A stretch of 64,000 nt of DNA from Methanomicrobiales archaeon (lineage in GTDB: Archaea > Halobacteriota > Methanomicrobia > Methanomicrobiales > Methanospirillaceae). Shown piece after piece: positions 52,201 through 59,686 of the stretch (its first letter is position 1; each line of letters opens with the position of its first letter). The position numbers and the translations under genes are program-made. The stretch lies in assembly GCA_022841205.1 (NCBI GenBank), contig JALHCK010000007.1, positions 1 to 64,000 of the forward strand, read 5' to 3'. A model generated the notes under the pieces. It did no database searches and had not been told where the DNA came from. It saw nothing but the letters and a program-made list of their open reading frames with translations.

Positions 52201-53280
52201 ATGGATCCCACCTCTTCCATCAACCCCTTCCCGCTTGAAGAGACTCCTGCTTCAGGAACCGAGACCCCCCTCCACTTCCTGGAAAAGGCGCTTGGAGGAC
52301 TGCGGAACTTCCAGGCCTTTGTCACGGCATACGAGAGTGGGATCTTTGAGGCCTGCAAAAAACCCGCCCCACTGGCGGCCATATGCGGAAAAGCAGGGAC
52401 TCATCCGGCGATAACCGGACCGCTCTGCGAGGGGCTGGTGCGTACCGGGTTTCTCTCCCGTGACCAGTCAGGAAATTACCAGGTCACGGCGGTCACCCGC
52501 GATTTCTTCCTCGCCGACTCCCGTTTCAGCCAGAAGGCGGCGATCGCCCAGATGAAGGAATTTGCCTGCCTCTTTTACCGCCTGCCGGATATCCTGCAGA
52601 ATGGCCCCATTGTGTACCCCCGGGGAGAACAGTTCAGGGAGCGGATTATCCCGGCCATGGCCGAACAGAGCCGGTGCGGACTGGTGCAGCGGGTGGCCCA
52701 GGTCATCTCCTCTCTCCCCGAGTTCCGTTCTGCACGGCGGTTGCTCGACCTTGGAGGCGGTCATGGACTATACGCAATCGCACTCACCCGGAAAAACCCT
52801 GATCTATCGGCCGTGGTCTTTGATCTGCCCGAGGTAACCCCGGCAACCCGCGAGATGATCAGGTATTACGGGGCACAGGGGCGGATCACCACGCACGAAG
52901 GTGACTTCTTTCGCGATCCCCTTGGCACCGGGTATGATATCCTTTTTTCCTCGTCAAACCCCTCGGGGAAGATGCCGGCCCTGATCCCCAAGATCTCCGA
53001 TGCCCTGAATCCAGGCGGGCTCTACCTGAACAAGCAGGTGGTCGACAGCACCGAAGAGGATCCCTTTGCCGACCTTGAATGGAACCTCTGGGCGCTTGAA
53101 GGGATGAAAAAGACGGAAAAGCGGTTCCGGTTCGAAGGAAGCGTCCCCATGGAGGATTACAACCGCCTTCTCGGGGAATCGGGGTTCGTGGTCAGAAACA
53201 CCGTTCCGGTTGACGGCCGATCGGTCATGACCATCGCAGAGAAAGCAGGCGCCCAGGGAGCGGGGCACGATGCATCTTGA
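52201..53280 (+). CDS. SAM-dependent O-methyltransferase-like protein (family 2) in the ABC operon
   Basis: 359 residues. An N-terminal winged-helix-like dimerisation part (about 20-105) is followed by a Rossmann methyltransferase: RRLLDLGGGHGLYAIAL is motif I, VVFDLPEVTPATREMI the next strand, and GRITTHEGDFFRDPLG the acidic loop. This is the pattern of O-methyltransferase family 2 (plant-type and CrtF-like enzymes). It sits between the binding-protein gene (10 bp upstream) and the permease gene (11-bp overlap downstream), so it is an integral operon member. The methyl acceptor is unknown. Confidence 0.88.
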   Translation: MDPTSSINPFPLEETPASGTETPLHFLEKALGGLRNFQAFVTAYESGIFEACKKPAPLAAICGKAGTHPAITGPLCEGLVRTGFLSRDQSGNYQVTAVTRDFFLADSRFSQKAAIAQMKEFACLFYRLPDILQNGPIVYPRGEQFRERIIPAMAEQSRCGLVQRVAQVISSLPEFRSARRLLDLGGGHGLYAIALTRKNPDLSAVVFDLPEVTPATREMIRYYGAQGRITTHEGDFFRDPLGTGYDILFSSSNPSGKMPALIPKISDALNPGGLYLNKQVVDSTEEDPFADLEWNLWALEGMKKTEKRFRFEGSVPMEDYNRLLGESGFVVRNTVPVDGRSVMTIAEKAGAQGAGHDAS

Positions 53281-54343
53281 TGTGAGCACCCTGCACGAGC
53301 CTGAAGGATACCTGCGGTATGTCCGACGCAAGGGACTGTTCCTCATCGGGGCAGGGTTTTGCCTTGTGCTGCTTTTCCTGGTCGCACTGGCGGTCGGAAG
53401 CTCCTTCATCCCACTCCCTGAGGTGGTCGCAGCCTTCCTGTCACCTTCAGGGGAGCAAGCTTCGACCATCGTCCTGAACATCCGCCTTCCCCGGGTACTC
53501 TCTGCGGTGATTGCCGGGGCCGGACTTGCTGCAGCCGGGGTGGTCATGCAGTCCGTTCTCAGGAACCCGCTGAGCTCCCCCTACACGCTCGGGGTCTCCC
53601 ATGCAGCAGCGTTCGGAGCGGCGTTTGCCATCACCGCTCTTGGGGCCGGTTCGATCTCCCACCTCATCTCGGATTCCATGGTCGTGCGGAACCCCTATCT
53701 CGTCACCATCTGTGCCTTCTTCGGGGCGATGCTTGCCACCGCGGGCCTGCTCCTCGTTGCAAAATACCGGAGCTCCCGGCCGGAGGTGATGATCCTGGTC
53801 GGGGTGGCGCTCGCAGCCCTCTTCACGGCGGGAACAACGTTCCTGCAGTATTTCTCATCGGCCGACCAGATCGCGGCGATCGTCTTCTGGACGTTCGGGG
53901 ACGTCGGCCGGGCGACCTGGAGCGATCTCCTCCTCATGCTGGTGGTCGTCCTGCCATCCCTCGGGTATTTCTTTTTCACAAGGTGGGATTACAATGCCAT
54001 CGATGCAGGGGACGAGACTGCCCATTCCCTCGGGGTCAACGTGGAGCAGGTCCGGACGCTTGCGATGCTCCTCTCCTCGCTTATCACAGCTGTCGTGGTA
54101 TCGTTCCTCGGCATCATCGGGTTCATCGGGCTCGTGAGCCCCCACATGATGCGCCGGCTGGTGGGGTGTGACCAGCGCTATCTTCTCCCTGCATCCTGCA
54201 TCGCGGGAGGGATCCTCCTGCTTGGCGCCGACATGGTGGCCCGCCTGATCATCGCCCCGGCGGTCCTGCCGGTCGGCGTCCTGACGGCGTTCCTCGGGGC
54301 TCCGCTCTTCATCTACCTGCTGATCGGGAGGAATGTGATATGA
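53270..54343 (+). CDS. ABC transporter permease, FecCD/BtuC family
   Basis: 357 residues with about nine or ten membrane segments. Typical marks: NIRLPRVLSAVIAGAGLAAAG, SVLRNPLSSPYTLGVSHAAAFG, and IIGFIGLVSPHMMRRLVG near the end, which forms the ATPase-coupling loop. It overlaps the methyltransferase stop by eleven bases and the ATPase start by four. It is similar in kind to the permease at 5.1-6.2 kb but clearly a distinct paralogue. Confidence 0.92.
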   Translation: MHLDVSTLHEPEGYLRYVRRKGLFLIGAGFCLVLLFLVALAVGSSFIPLPEVVAAFLSPSGEQASTIVLNIRLPRVLSAVIAGAGLAAAGVVMQSVLRNPLSSPYTLGVSHAAAFGAAFAITALGAGSISHLISDSMVVRNPYLVTICAFFGAMLATAGLLLVAKYRSSRPEVMILVGVALAALFTAGTTFLQYFSSADQIAAIVFWTFGDVGRATWSDLLLMLVVVLPSLGYFFFTRWDYNAIDAGDETAHSLGVNVEQVRTLAMLLSSLITAVVVSFLGIIGFIGLVSPHMMRRLVGCDQRYLLPASCIAGGILLLGADMVARLIIAPAVLPVGVLTAFLGAPLFIYLLIGRNVI

Positions 54344-55146
54344 TCCTTGATGTAGCCGGGCTCAGCTTCCGGTACAATGGCCTGAAGGTACTCGAGGATG
54401 TGGAGTTCCGGGTCAACCGCCAGGAGATCCTCGCCATCCTCGGTCCAAACGGCGTCGGGAAGACCACCCTGCTCCGGTGCATCAACACGCTGCTTCGCCC
54501 CCACGCCGGCAGTATCCTCCTCGATGAGCAGGATCTTCTCTCGCTTGGGAGGGACGAGGTGGCACGGCTGCTCGCCTACGTACCGCAACGGGGTGAGACA
54601 GGGCCGATCCTGGCATTTGATGCGATCCTGCTCGGGCGACGCCCGCATATCGGCTGGGATGTGCGGAGGGAGGATATCCGGAAAGTCCAGGCCATCATCG
54701 AACAGCTGCACATCGGGCACCTGTCATTGCGGCCGATCAACTCCATGAGCGGTGGCGAGCTCCAGAAGGTCCTGATCGCACGGGCTCTCGTGCAGGAGCC
54801 GGGGCTCCTCCTTCTCGACGAACCAACGAGCAGCCTCGACCTGAAGAACCAGGTCGAGATCCTTGCCTTCCTCCGCATGGTCGTCCGGGCCCATTCGTTG
54901 ACGGCAATCCTGACCATGCATGACATCAACCTGGCCATCCGCTTCGCCGACCAGTTCCTCTTTCTCAAGGAGGGTATGGTCTACGCTGCCGGGACCCGGG
55001 AGATCATCACCCCGGAGCTGATCCGGGAAGTATATGGCCTTCCGGTCACCATCGCCGAGGTCAATGGAATGCCGGTGGTCGTGCCCGGGCCTGATCAACT
55101 TCATCTGCCCGGGACACCACATTCCTTGCACGATGAGACAGTATGA
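54340..55146 (+). CDS. ABC transporter ATP-binding protein, FecE/BtuD type
   Basis: 268 residues. Walker A GPNGVGKTT (35-43), the LAYVPQR Q-loop, signature MSGGEL (near 133), Walker B LLLLDEPTSSLD and the H-loop TMHDINLA are all intact. It couples to the permease encoded upstream with an ATGA overlap. The C-terminus is an ordinary short extension without the Cys/His tail of the first operon's ATPase. Last gene of the operon. Confidence 0.93.
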   Translation: MILDVAGLSFRYNGLKVLEDVEFRVNRQEILAILGPNGVGKTTLLRCINTLLRPHAGSILLDEQDLLSLGRDEVARLLAYVPQRGETGPILAFDAILLGRRPHIGWDVRREDIRKVQAIIEQLHIGHLSLRPINSMSGGELQKVLIARALVQEPGLLLLDEPTSSLDLKNQVEILAFLRMVVRAHSLTAILTMHDINLAIRFADQFLFLKEGMVYAAGTREIITPELIREVYGLPVTIAEVNGMPVVVPGPDQLHLPGTPHSLHDETV

Positions 55147-55528
55147 ACCAAGGTGGAGTCCTCTGCCCGGTCCGGGGGAGAACCTCAATGCCCATTCTGC
55201 ACGCCGGATGGGCTTTCCCCTTTCTTCCGCTGGGTTCTGGAACGTCTGAATCCCGGTTGCTGTTCCGGGTGTGATGATTCGGCCATGCTTTTAAGTTCTG
55301 CAATACGGTTTTCCGGGTGGGCGTTTTCCTCCCGCAACTATGAGATGTTCGATCTCGTTCTTTGATGATGATTAGAAGCGACTGAATATAAGGCGCAGAG
55401 GATAATTTCACCGGTACCGTTATTCCTGTGATTTCCTGTAACAGATAGTTAAACCGGGGTCCTGCGGCTGAACCCGGGCAGTGACGCAATTATAAAATTA
55501 AAAGGGGCCTTTTCACCCGACAGGATAC
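55147..55528. other. Convergent intergenic region, no gene
   Basis: I see no supported gene or RNA. AT-rich ATTATAAAATTAAAAGG near 55490-55506 includes short A/T runs near the end of the convergent small-protein gene and may help terminate the ABC operon transcript. Confidence 0.4.
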
Positions 55529-55822
55529 CTATTCCCCGATAAACTTTTTCAGCTCGTCATAGAGATAGGTCTGCACCTCTTCCACGACCTCCTTCTTTCC
55601 CCGGAAGGCAAGGAGCTCGCGTTCATCGCCATCCATGTTGGCGAAATAAAGGCGCTCTTTCCTGGCCACCAGGTCGACTTTGAACTTACTGATGATATCG
55701 GCAATCATTTTCCGGGGGACGCCGGGGGGGATCATCAGGTCGAACAGCTGCTCTTCCTCTTCCCCGACCTCTTCCGGCCCCGGGGGATTTCCGGTCTTAT
55801 CGTTTTGCATGGTATCTGCCAT
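55529..55822 (-). CDS. Small uncharacterised protein paired with methanogenesis marker 14
   Basis: 97 residues. The N-terminal 25 residues are acidic and flexible (GPEEVGEEEEQ). The rest is a compact alpha/beta domain (MIADIISKFKVDLVARKE, YFANMDGDERELLAFRG, VEEVQTYLYDELKKFIG) that I do not recognise. The frame extends upstream to 55933 but inside marker 14 coding sequence; ATG 55822 gives the natural start, 17 bp after marker 14. Conserved pairing with a methanogenesis marker would suggest a role linked to methanogenesis, which I cannot prove here. Confidence 0.7.
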   Translation of the reverse strand: MADTMQNDKTGNPPGPEEVGEEEEQLFDLMIPPGVPRKMIADIISKFKVDLVARKERLYFANMDGDERELLAFRGKKEVVEEVQTYLYDELKKFIGE

Positions 55823-55839
55823 TAATCGGTTCACCTCTC

Positions 55840-57369
55840 TTATTTTCCTATCTTTATCCTCCGGGCCATGATGCACGGCCCGCCTCGGACCCCGCCGATC
55901 GGGTTCTTGGGCTTCCCAAGAGAGTTCATGCACCTGCCCATCAGTGCTGCGCCACGGGCAAGCCCGTCATCGACAAACACGATCCGGTCATTGGGATTAT
56001 CAAACATCCCGCGTTCGGCGACCCCTTCCACGATGTATTCCGGTTTTCTCCCCGAGATTGCCGCCCGCCCGGTAAACCCGATGGTGGAGTTGGGAAATAC
56101 CAGCCCCTCTTCGCGTGCGACATCGATAAGCCGGAGAGCCATCCCGGCACATACCCGGTCGACCACCTCGTTTAGAAGGCCCAGGCTGTGGCCCTCGTAG
56201 ATCTCTGTCCCGATCCCGGCCAGTTCGTCGAGCGCGCTCCCGTTTACACCGGCATCAGAACCGATGAGCGCCACTCCGGACTCTTTCGCGACATCGGCAT
56301 ACACGGGGACCCTGCCGAACCGGCGTCGTTCGGGCGGCACGACCCGGATATCGACGAGTTCGTGACAACGCTTCACGTAATCCCTGACCTTTTCGCTCTG
56401 ACCTTTCAGGGAAAACTCGGTGACCACGCTCCGGTCCCCGAAGATATCAAGCGCCGTTCCGGTCCGGGAATCGACAAGCCCGGTCCCCTTGATGATGGCA
56501 TCGGGGATCGCCCCTGCCAGCCCGCAGAAGTTCCCGATAGTCTTGGCAAACGGGTTTGGATCGGCAGGGTCAACGTCGCTCGTGATCCGGCCGTCAAGGG
56601 TCGTGCCGAAATCGATTGAGATGCACGGGTTCCGGAAATCGACCTCGGTCCATTTTGCACCTTCCTTGATCCCGGCCATGGCAAGCTCACCTTCCATCTC
56701 GTTTGCCACCATCTCCACCCCGGTGCTCCCCACCGGGGGGATGACCCCGGCCACTGCGCCGACAAACACGACCTTGTCGGCGTAGCTGAACGGCTGGAGT
56801 TTCAGCGACTGGTTGGCCTTCGACATGGGGGGAGTCATCTTCTTGGGCGGCACCCCGGCATTGAGGCATCCGTTGGCAAGGGCGAGGACAAAGATCCCCA
56901 CCTGGTCCGGTGAGTCCATTGCGGCAACGACCCCGGTACTCCTGACCACGAAATCGAGGTCCTTTTTGATGTCAAGGTGCGCCTCTTCGTGGCACTGGAG
57001 GAGCGTGTCGCGGACGAGATCGGTCACCGATTCCTTGGTGAGCTGTGTCCCGTCGAGAGTTTCGCCAAAGATCTCCTCGCCGGGTTTTGGTTTCCTGACG
57101 TCCCTGCTCATCTTTACCGTCTTGTTGATGACATAGGACATCCCGGTCTCGAGGTTCACCCCGGTGAGGATGCACTTCGTGGTGGTATTGCCCATCTCGA
57201 CTGAAGCCACGATGAAGTAGGGTTTTACCTTGTATTCGGGAATGTAGACCCCGGCCCCGTGGGCGATGGATGGAGGCGGAGGGCTTTCCACGATGTGTGG
57301 CCGTGGTTTAAAAAAACGATCAAAAAAGCGTGCACACATATAAACGAATGTCAGGGTGAGAAGTCCCAT
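55840..57369 (-). CDS. Methanogenesis marker protein 14
   Basis: 509 residues. VASVEMGNTTTKCILTGVNLE is an actin-like (ASKHA) phosphate-1 motif, CISIDFGTTLDG a second phosphate loop, and IGFTGRAAISGRKPEYI an adenosine-type segment, so it is a nucleotide-binding ASKHA protein. The full pattern matches the methanogen-only marker 14 family (TIGR03285), whose function is unknown; related ASKHA domains activate corrinoid proteins. The N-terminal 30 residues before the conserved core include a short hydrophobic stretch; ATG 57339 (MCARFFDRFF) is an alternative start. Confidence 0.85.
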   Translation of the reverse strand: MGLLTLTFVYMCARFFDRFFKPRPHIVESPPPPSIAHGAGVYIPEYKVKPYFIVASVEMGNTTTKCILTGVNLETGMSYVINKTVKMSRDVRKPKPGEEIFGETLDGTQLTKESVTDLVRDTLLQCHEEAHLDIKKDLDFVVRSTGVVAAMDSPDQVGIFVLALANGCLNAGVPPKKMTPPMSKANQSLKLQPFSYADKVVFVGAVAGVIPPVGSTGVEMVANEMEGELAMAGIKEGAKWTEVDFRNPCISIDFGTTLDGRITSDVDPADPNPFAKTIGNFCGLAGAIPDAIIKGTGLVDSRTGTALDIFGDRSVVTEFSLKGQSEKVRDYVKRCHELVDIRVVPPERRRFGRVPVYADVAKESGVALIGSDAGVNGSALDELAGIGTEIYEGHSLGLLNEVVDRVCAGMALRLIDVAREEGLVFPNSTIGFTGRAAISGRKPEYIVEGVAERGMFDNPNDRIVFVDDGLARGAALMGRCMNSLGKPKNPIGGVRGGPCIMARRIKIGK

Positions 57370-57505
57370 ATATCTTTCGATTTTCCCAGCTTATCCCTCC
57401 CCTTCCCGCGTTTTGTCCCCCCGAAAACAATCTGAAGCTTACCCGATCCCCCTGGTACAGGAATTATTATTACCGAAACGGGATCATAGGAATTGAGCTG
57501 TCCAG

Positions 57506-57751
57506 ATGAAAGCGGTCTCGTGGAGGATGCTTATCGGGATCGTGGTCGTGATAATCATCCTCCTTGTCATCATTCTGCTGGTTGCCGCAGCACTTCTCCT
57601 CTCTACCGGCAACCCCCCGGAAGGGGAGATATCAGGTGTGTACGGGGTTGTCTATTCCCTCGAATCCGCGCTTACCGGGGTGATCACCGGGATTGCCGAA
57701 TGGATCGACTATATTGCAGGCCAGATCGGCAGGATATCCGGAGCACTCTAG
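57506..57751 (+). CDS. Small single-span membrane protein
   Basis: 81 residues. One strongly hydrophobic helix spans about 8-32 (MLIGIVVVIIILLVIILLVA), with a short N-terminal basic side. The remainder (STGNPPEGEISGVYG, then an amphipathic helix) should lie outside or on the membrane. No family recognised. It is divergent from marker 14 and converges with the CooC-like gene. The first copy of the repeat series at 57.74-57.90 kb overlaps its stop. Confidence 0.65.
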   Translation: MKAVSWRMLIGIVVVIIILLVIILLVAAALLLSTGNPPEGEISGVYGVVYSLESALTGVITGIAEWIDYIAGQIGRISGAL

Positions 57752-57900
57752 GCTCCATGGTGGCGAGAGAGGGTCTTTTTCCATAAAGATCGTTGCATAG
57801 CAACTCCAGGCTCCACGAGGCGAGAGCAGATCCTTCTTCTCCATCCCATCGTCCCTGGAGGTTGCATAACAACTCCAGGCTTCAGGGTGGCGAAACCCGG
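57744..57900. repeat. Three degenerate copies of an approximately 33-bp repeat
   Basis: GGCTCCATGGTGGCGAGA (from 57751), CAGGCTCCACGAGGCGAGA (from 57807) and CAGGCTTCAGGGTGGCGAA (from 57876) align. The last two copies are preceded by GTTGCATARCAACTC, so the fuller unit is about 33 bp. Spacing is 58 and 69 bp. The third copy runs into the 3' end of the CooC-like gene. The array lies between two convergent genes. No spacers of constant length exist, so it is not a CRISPR array. Confidence 0.65.
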
Positions 57901-58652
57901 TCCTTTTCCACGGCCATCCGGATTATCGTCTCCGCAAGCTGCTCAATTGCCGCCAGGGCCGTCGAACCGGGGGGAAGGGATGCGACAGGACTACCCTCTA
58001 TATCCGCACTTTCGACTGCCGGGTCCTCCGGGACCAGCACCGGTTTTCCAAACACGGCCGGCAGGTTGTCGAGGGGCGTCCCCTTCCAGCGGTTCAGCAC
58101 GAGGATGACCGGCACCGTGCCCAGTCCAAGCGACCTGGCGAGGTTCCTGATCCGGGCAGCGGTCCGGATGCCCCGTACCCCCGGGTCGCTCACGACCAGG
58201 AATAGATCGGGGATGCCAATAGTCCCCCGGGCAAGGTGTTCCATGCCCGCCTCGTTATCGATCACCACGAACCGGTAATCGCGCTCGAGGAGCTGCATGC
58301 TGGTGGTGAGCAGGTTGTTTGCAAAGCAGTAACACCCGGTCCCCTCCGGCCTTCCCATGGCGATGAGATCGAATCCTTTCGCCTCGACCAGGGACTTCCT
58401 GAAACAGAGGCTGATATAGTCACGGCGGTTCATACCGGGGGGTATCTGCTGGGTAAATGCCTCCTCCCGGAGCGACCCGAGGGTTTCCTGGATCTCGACA
58501 CCGAGCGCTTCGTGGAGGTTTGCATTGGGATCGGCATCAACGGCAAGCACGGGAACCTGCCCGGCGGAGATCAGCGACCGGACGAGCAGGGCGGCAACCG
58601 TGGTCTTGCCAGTCCCTCCTTTACCGGAAATGGCTACCGAGAACGGCCTCAC
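57882..58652 (-). CDS. CooC-like P-loop ATPase (nickel insertion for CO dehydrogenase/ACS)
   Basis: 256 residues. The deviant Walker A SGKGGTGKTT, the switch aspartate strand LAVDADPNANLHEALG, and GRPEGTGCYCFANNLL with its CxC motif match CooC/AcsF proteins, which insert nickel into CO dehydrogenase or acetyl-CoA synthase. The longer frame from 58712 overlaps the next gene; GTG 58652 overlaps the methionine synthase-like gene stop (GTGA) and has GGAGG upstream, so I chose it. It is last in the ACS-linked operon. Confidence 0.85.
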   Translation of the reverse strand: MRPFSVAISGKGGTGKTTVAALLVRSLISAGQVPVLAVDADPNANLHEALGVEIQETLGSLREEAFTQQIPPGMNRRDYISLCFRKSLVEAKGFDLIAMGRPEGTGCYCFANNLLTTSMQLLERDYRFVVIDNEAGMEHLARGTIGIPDLFLVVSDPGVRGIRTAARIRNLARSLGLGTVPVILVLNRWKGTPLDNLPAVFGKPVLVPEDPAVESADIEGSPVASLPPGSTALAAIEQLAETIIRMAVEKDRVSPP

Positions 58653-59686
58653 GCCTCGTATTCCTCCCTGGCATGCATCGAGAGCATCCTTGTTGCCTCC
58701 ATGATCCGGCATGCCGTTTCCCGGTCGCCGGACTGGATGCCACAGGTGGGGGTGATGACCGATTGCCGGAAGAATGTTTCAGGGGAACAGAATCCTGCAA
58801 CCTGGTCGCGGATACCGTCAAGGACCCCAAGGAGCTGTTCCCGGGTACATCCCGAAAACAGGTCGGGCTGTGACGGGACGATCCCCCAGGCGATGATCCC
58901 CCCGCCTTCGAGGTATCCTGCAAGGGCGTCAGGGTAGAGCAGGAATTCCCGGCCAACGGTATAGGCGTCGAATGAGATCAGGGAAGGAGAAAGTTCCATC
59001 ACGAACTCCCAGTCGGTGTTGGAACAACAGTGGACACCAAGCCCGCCCCTGACCATCCCGGCAATATCGTGCCAGCCTGCGGCGACCGCGTCACGGCTCA
59101 CGGGCACCACCGATGACCCGAGGGATGCGAAGTAGGGCTCGTTCAACACCACCAGCGTGGAAGTGACCCCGGAAAACCGCTGCATCGACTCCTCGCACCA
59201 CCGTGCCCGGAGGGCGATCATCTTGCCAAGCACATCGGCAAACTGGTCGTCATAGTAAATCGGCCGGCGGTTCTCGTCCACAACCTGCATCCCGAAGGTC
59301 ACAGGACCGGTCACCTGGGCCTTCAGGAAGACTGACCCGGAGAAGTCCCGGCCGGCCATCTCGGGAAAGGCCGAGTAGTATTCCGGGGAGAGGGCGTAAG
59401 GGGCGGTGTTTTCCTCCATGAAATCGAGGTAGATCTGCTCCATTTCCGCGGCAATGTCCCGCGAGGGATCGATCCTGAGTTTTCCATCCTGCACGACCCC
59501 GCCAGGCAGGCGGGCCGAATCGTTCACAACAATGGTCTCGAGGATCCCGCGGTTGGGCAGGGTCGGGATGTAGGGGATCTCCGGGAAGAGCGAGAGGACA
59601 TCGTCGCAGGCCTGGCGGGGATCGGTATGGGGAAGGGCACCGATCCCGGTAGCCTGGCATCCCGGGGAGGGAAGAGGGGAACTCAT
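58649..59686 (-). CDS. Core-MetE-type (cobalamin-independent family) methionine synthase
   Basis: 345 residues with the MetE C-terminal barrel only. Zinc ligands are visible as VHCCSN (His and Cys of HxC) and the cysteine in TPTCGIQSGD, with a glutamate in MELSPSLISFDAY between them. Core-MetE proteins of archaea and some bacteria lack the folate-binding half and take methyl groups from methylcorrinoids or corrinoid proteins. Here the gene sits between the corrinoid protein activator and CooC-like genes, so methyl transfer from the corrinoid Fe-S protein to homocysteine is a strong inference. ATG overlaps the upstream stop by four bases. Confidence 0.8.
   Translation of the reverse strand: MSSPLPSPGCQATGIGALPHTDPRQACDDVLSLFPEIPYIPTLPNRGILETIVVNDSARLPGGVVQDGKLRIDPSRDIAAEMEQIYLDFMEENTAPYALSPEYYSAFPEMAGRDFSGSVFLKAQVTGPVTFGMQVVDENRRPIYYDDQFADVLGKMIALRARWCEESMQRFSGVTSTLVVLNEPYFASLGSSVVPVSRDAVAAGWHDIAGMVRGGLGVHCCSNTDWEFVMELSPSLISFDAYTVGREFLLYPDALAGYLEGGGIIAWGIVPSQPDLFSGCTREQLLGVLDGIRDQVAGFCSPETFFRQSVITPTCGIQSGDRETACRIMEATRMLSMHAREEYEA

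Noticed and set aside
57744..57900. CRISPR array
   Set aside because: Only three degenerate copies with unequal spacing, no cas genes, and one copy inside coding sequence.
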